Shown here: positions 60,497 through 64,000 of the stretch, in pieces | Numbering within the stretch: the first letter of the stretch is position 1 | How the letters are laid out: each line of letters starts with the position of its first letter | Translations under genes and position numbers: made by a program | Notes under the pieces: generated by a model | Databases searched by the model: none | Told to the model about the DNA's origin: nothing | Seen by the model: only the letters and a program-made list of their open reading frames with translations | Source of the DNA: Glandiceps talaboti | Taxonomy: Eukaryota > Hemichordata > Enteropneusta > Spengelidae | NCBI RefSeq assembly: GCF_964340395.1 | Contig: NC_135555.1 | Coordinates: forward strand, 24,552,725 to 24,616,724 | DNA: 64,000 nt | Direction: 5' to 3'

Positions 60497-60720
60497 AATG
60501 ACGGCGCACCATTCATGCACAGAACACGACGCGACACTATATGAATGTACTGGTATTCGGTTTGTAGATATTGATGAGATATGAAAAGGAATATACAAAA
60601 CTTGAATACTGGGTATAATGCGTCTTTGGTGTTACGGTCATGTAACACCAAACATGTCATTTTTCAAGTTGACGTACGTCGACTCCACACTTTGAGAGCG
60701 CGAGCTGATCAATGAGCACA
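60497..60720 (-). promoter_or_regulatory. Candidate GSS 5' noncoding exon and promoter
   Basis: A consensus donor GTCATTG|GTGAGT lies on the minus strand at about 60495. Upstream (60500-60720) the sequence becomes locally CpG-richer, with ACACGACGCGAC and GACGTACGTC. Spliced to the acceptor at 55918 it would give a short upstream ORF, MNGAPSLLDL then stop. A TGACnnnGC match, the antioxidant-response core known to bind Nrf2-type factors, is at 60499-60507; one such match is expected by chance every couple of kilobases. All inference; no TATA box identified. Confidence 0.3.
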
Positions 60721-61139
60721 GGCACTCGAACCAATCTATGTGATTTTTTATGTATATACGATACAGATCTAATCGAATGCCTGTGGAGCTGAGTTTTTTT
60801 ACTAGGGGTAAGCCATTTGATCTCGGTGGGGGGTGACAGCGATTTTTATTGCAAGAGAGAGCAACAAGACAGCAGTTTTTTTGTCAGGTAGGGGTGCGGT
60901 ACAGCAAATGTTCTTTTTTTTATTATTATTAATATAATTAATATTATGTTTTAAATTTGACTTTTCGTCGCGTCGCGTCGCGCACCTTTTATTTTTGAAA
61001 TTGAATTTCTTCATAACAGGAGACATACATAATGAATGAAGCTTATTTCAAACAAATTAAAAGATATCAATAAATGCAGCTTTAAATATTCCAAAAGTGG
61101 CTAGTAAAATTGGAAAGTAGACATTAAAAGTTAAATAGA
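60721..61139. other. Unique flank with short CpG repeat
   Basis: A short tandem of GTCGC (CGTCGCGTCGCGTCGCGC) at 60966-60984 stands out in otherwise AT-rich DNA. Nothing else seen. Confidence 0.5.
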
Positions 61140-61500
61140 AGTTTGAGGGGGAGGGTACGGGGGTACCCTCCCGCCCTGGAGATTTTTGAATTTCATGGAC
61201 TAAAAGAATGCTTTCTGGTGCTATTTTAAAATGTCGAGGTAGTAAATTTTTAATCAAAACACAAGGGAGCAGTGGGGGGGAAGGGGTACTCCAAATTTTT
61301 GAAATTGAAGAACTAAAAGAATGCTTTGTGATGTTATTTAACATGTCAAGATGGAAACAATATGACTTTGAATCAAAATACAAGAGAGTAGTGTGGGGGT
61401 GGGTACGGGGTTCCCCTCCCACCCTTAGAATTTTTTGGAGTTTAAGGACTAAAAGAGTTCTATCTAGCGAGTGTTATTTTAACATGCCAAGGTGATAGCA
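61140..61500. repeat. About three diverged tandem copies of a 120-bp unit
   Basis: Each copy has a G-rich head (GGGTACGGGG or similar), then AATTTTTGAA, GGACTAAAAGAATGCT and TTATTTTAACATG. Heads are at about 61148, 61270 and 61395. The unit ends at the next fold-back element. Short open frames on both strands cross the repeat. Confidence 0.7.
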
Positions 61501-61735
61501 ATAGGTTATAACCAACGTTTCGACCACACATGGGAGGTCTTCCTCAGGGTAAAATCTGGCCGGCAGAAGAACCTATAGTTATAGTTCCTCGTATGGTAAG
61601 AAAGGGCGACTGTAAAAAGAGTCGCCCTTTCTTACCATCAGAGGAGCAAGGTCCTTCTGCCCGGTCGGATTTTACCTTGGAGACATCCTGTGTGTGTGGT
61701 CGAAACGTTGATAATAAAGTATTTTAACCATAGAC
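61501..61735. mobile_element. Second fold-back, Penelope-like terminal-repeat fragment with hammerhead-like motif
   Basis: A perfect 18-bp hairpin (61593-61610 with 61621-61638) sits at the centre of larger imperfect inverted arms that begin with CCAACGTTTCGACC and end with GGTCGAAACGTTG. On the minus strand, 61547-61517 reads CTGAGGA, GACC-loop-GGTC, GAAAC, which fits the hammerhead pattern CUGANGA-stem II-GAAA. The right arm has a decayed core. The tail AATAAAGTATTTTAACC is typical of element ends. Family assignment is inference. Confidence 0.55.
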
Positions 61736-62570
61736 AACCAGACTTATGCTTTTATCAAACCTAATCTAATTTACTTCAAGTCCATGTCTCCTAATTGGTG
61801 CATCCCTTTTGTAGTTGGACTGAGTGCAGTTTTTATCTAGATTTCAAACTCATCAATAGGATTTCTGCCCCCACTAAGGCACTTGTTACCTGAGATATGT
61901 ATCAGAATATTTCTATCAGTATACAATAAAATGTCGATAATATCGATAATAATGTCGTATTTAGCCAACTATATATGAAAGGGGTAAAATTACACTTGTT
62001 TCTGTGATCACTCACCGTGACCGCGAAGAAGAGTACGCGCGATGCATGAGTGACATTAAAGTACAATTTGTTACATGCCATACCATTTAAAATTACTTTA
62101 TCATTATTATGAAAAAATACAGGATTCATTCAAGGTACTAAGTCAAATCACCTTTCCTAGTAATTTGATTTGATGGTAGTAGTTTGGTTTGTTTCAGCAT
62201 TGGCCAATATTTAGTATAAACCTTTGACAAGAAACTTTAATTTAAAGTTTAGGTGCCGCCGCGGCGGCGCCAGGAACACAACAACCTTGGAATATGACAT
62301 TTATATCTAGTTTCTGTACTTGCAGCACAACAATATTTTTTAGCTCATACCCTGGAAACAAGTTTGTTTTTTTCTGTTTTGAGTTGGTCAGCAAATTATT
62401 GTCCTGCTTTTGAGGCGGCGACAATTTTTTTTTGAAAATCCTCCAGCCCCGAAATCAAATGTTGTACCCCATAGCGAAAATTCTTCCTTTTCTTGATTTG
62501 CCATTTCTTTAGAAATACCGGTATTAGTATTTCTGTTTCTGTTTCTGCTGACTCGGTAATACTAATAATT
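61736..62570. other. Unique flank with GC palindrome
   Basis: Includes a GC-only palindrome GCCGCCGCGGCGGC at about 62255-62268 in AT-rich surroundings, and small inverted arms ATTAGTATT / AATACTAAT at about 62523 and 62559. No gene recognised. Confidence 0.5.
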
Positions 62571-62574
62571 ATCA

Positions 62575-62740
62575 CATCAAGTTTGTGACTGTACGTGTGT
62601 CACCCTGGACATCATTAGTAATGGTGACACTAAAAGTTGTGAATATGTACGTGTGTGGACATCATTAGTAATGGTGACAAGAGTTATGTGTTAACGTTCT
62701 GACACTAAGTTGTGAATATGTACGTGTGTGGACATAATAG
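62575..62740. repeat. Three imperfect tandem copies of about 65 bp
   Basis: Phrases TACGTGTGTGGACATCATTA, GTAATGGTGACA and AGTTGTGAATATG recur at about 62590, 62645 and 62715. Confidence 0.75.
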
Positions 62741-62775
62741 GAGTATTTGTTTTTGCATAGAGTATGGTTTTCAAT

Positions 62776-62965
62776 TCTCGTAATTACGACTTTTCGATTC
62801 TCGTAATTACGACTTTTTTCTCGTAATTACGACTTTTTTCTCGTAATTACGACTTCTCAATTCTCGTAATTACGACTTTTCGATTCTCGTAATTACGACT
62901 TTTTGAATCTCGTAATTACTTGAATCGTAAAGACATTTCGATTCTCGTAATTACGTCGCAATTCT
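62776..62965. repeat. Palindromic minisatellite, about 8-9 copies
   Basis: Repeats of TTCTCGTAATTACGACTTTT. The core TCGTAATTACGA is a perfect 12-bp palindrome, so each copy is a small inverted repeat with two CpG sites. Spacing is about 18-24 bp. Confidence 0.9.
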
Positions 62966-64000
62966 CCGGTAAGTTGATATCTAACTGGAAAAATCACTCT
63001 GCCATTTTAAGTTCATGTTATAAGCAACAGCTGAGTTCTCAACAACACCCGATCATCGGGTAGTAAGTACATTTAAGGTGAACTGAACACTCTAATATAA
63101 GTCCAGTGAAATTACATAACACCAATAGGTTAAAAAAAGAAATGGCAATGAAATAACGTGTTCACATATGTACACACATATACTGGATGCAACAAGAAGT
63201 TAGTAGGTTCACTGCAATCTGTCAATGAACTTAGCCGAATAATAAACACAAAACAAGAATTCCAGAACAACAAGAATTCTTCATCAGCAAAGAATTTGTT
63301 CAAATAATGGAGTCCAATATTAAACATATAGATATTCTTCTGAAATTCGGACACAACTCCAACTTATATCCAATGATGAAGATGTAGGGAAACTGTCCAA
63401 TACAAGACAGGATTACGACTGATAAAAGAAGGATCAATAAAGTTTCTATCTGGGGACGTCTCGCCAATGCCTTCCTACTAACACCCTGATATACCAGGGT
63501 CAATAACCTCGACAAACCGGTCACTTGGCTAACTGACCCTCAAACCAATATTATTATACCATACCAAATACATATATTCAAGTATTTATCAACCGTGGAA
63601 AAGGTCTCCACACATTTTCAAACTTGATCGAACGACCTACGGTGCCACGTTATTGAATTTTAAATTTCAAAACCGTATAAATCTGATTTACCTTAATGAA
63701 GAAAATTCTAAACTAAAGTTGTGAATTTTACCAAATATCAGATGGTAAATACTATTTTCTTCAATTTCAAACCCATTATTGATTCATTTTGCCGACATAT
63801 AATGAAAGCATATTCTTCGCTGTTTTAATGCACTCGAGTTTTTTTTAAAGAAACGAAAAACGCAATCAAATCATACAAACCGGTTACCGTGTCAAACACT
63901 CTATAGTACATCTGCTTAGTACATCACAATTATAAGATTCGTGTCTGAACAATTCAAAAATTGAAAAATAACAAACAATAAAAAAATCATAATTTCATAA
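62966..64000. other. Unique AT-rich flank, no gene recognised
   Basis: Short minus-strand open frames at 63130-63354 and 63300-63524 show no recognisable domain. Nothing else seen to the window end. Confidence 0.5.

Overview
This window looks like a stretch of a complex animal genome, probably a marine invertebrate. The gene has spliced introns with GT/AG junctions, the intergenic DNA is AT-rich, and several dispersed repeats and Penelope-like ribozyme motifs are present. I cannot name the species. No bacterial operon, CRISPR array, rRNA or convincing tRNA gene was seen. By eye, about two thirds of the window is tandem repeat.

The one gene I can support is a complete glutathione synthetase (GSS) on the minus strand. 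Its start codon is at 55871 and its stop at 9613. Ten coding exons were reconstructed by hand; all ten junction phases agree and give an unbroken 484-residue protein (human GSS is 474). The coding sequence is only 1455 nt inside about 46 kb. The rest is intron, most of it minisatellite: a 30-bp array of about 390 copies in intron 9, a 38-bp array of about 310 copies in intron 8, a 40-bp array of about 128 copies in intron 1, and several smaller arrays. A candidate 5' noncoding exon lies near 60.5 kb.

The most unusual observation is that at least four minisatellites are made of the gene's own splice boundaries. The 3' ends of exons 2, 6 and 7, each with its GT donor, and the 5' end of exon 3, with its AG acceptor, have been copied in tandem into the adjoining intron: 18, 24, about 12 and about 50 times. 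Intron 2 is almost wholly made of amplified copies of its own two ends. At exon 6 the unit is exactly 42 bp, the junction is phase 0 and the donor is kept, so use of a downstream donor copy would add 14-residue blocks in frame. Degenerate partial copies of the tail of exon 10 also sit just past the stop codon.

Layout: 1-5850, 34-bp satellite running off the window edge; 6343-7800, GT/poly-G minisatellite; 9613-55917, GSS with its arrays, two copies of a 1.2-1.35 kb dispersed element, a drifting period-5 satellite, and a fold-back with a hammerhead-like motif; 58126-59848, 22-bp minisatellite upstream of the start codon; 60.5-64 kb, mostly unique sequence with a candidate promoter and first exon, a second Penelope-like fold-back, and short palindromic repeats.
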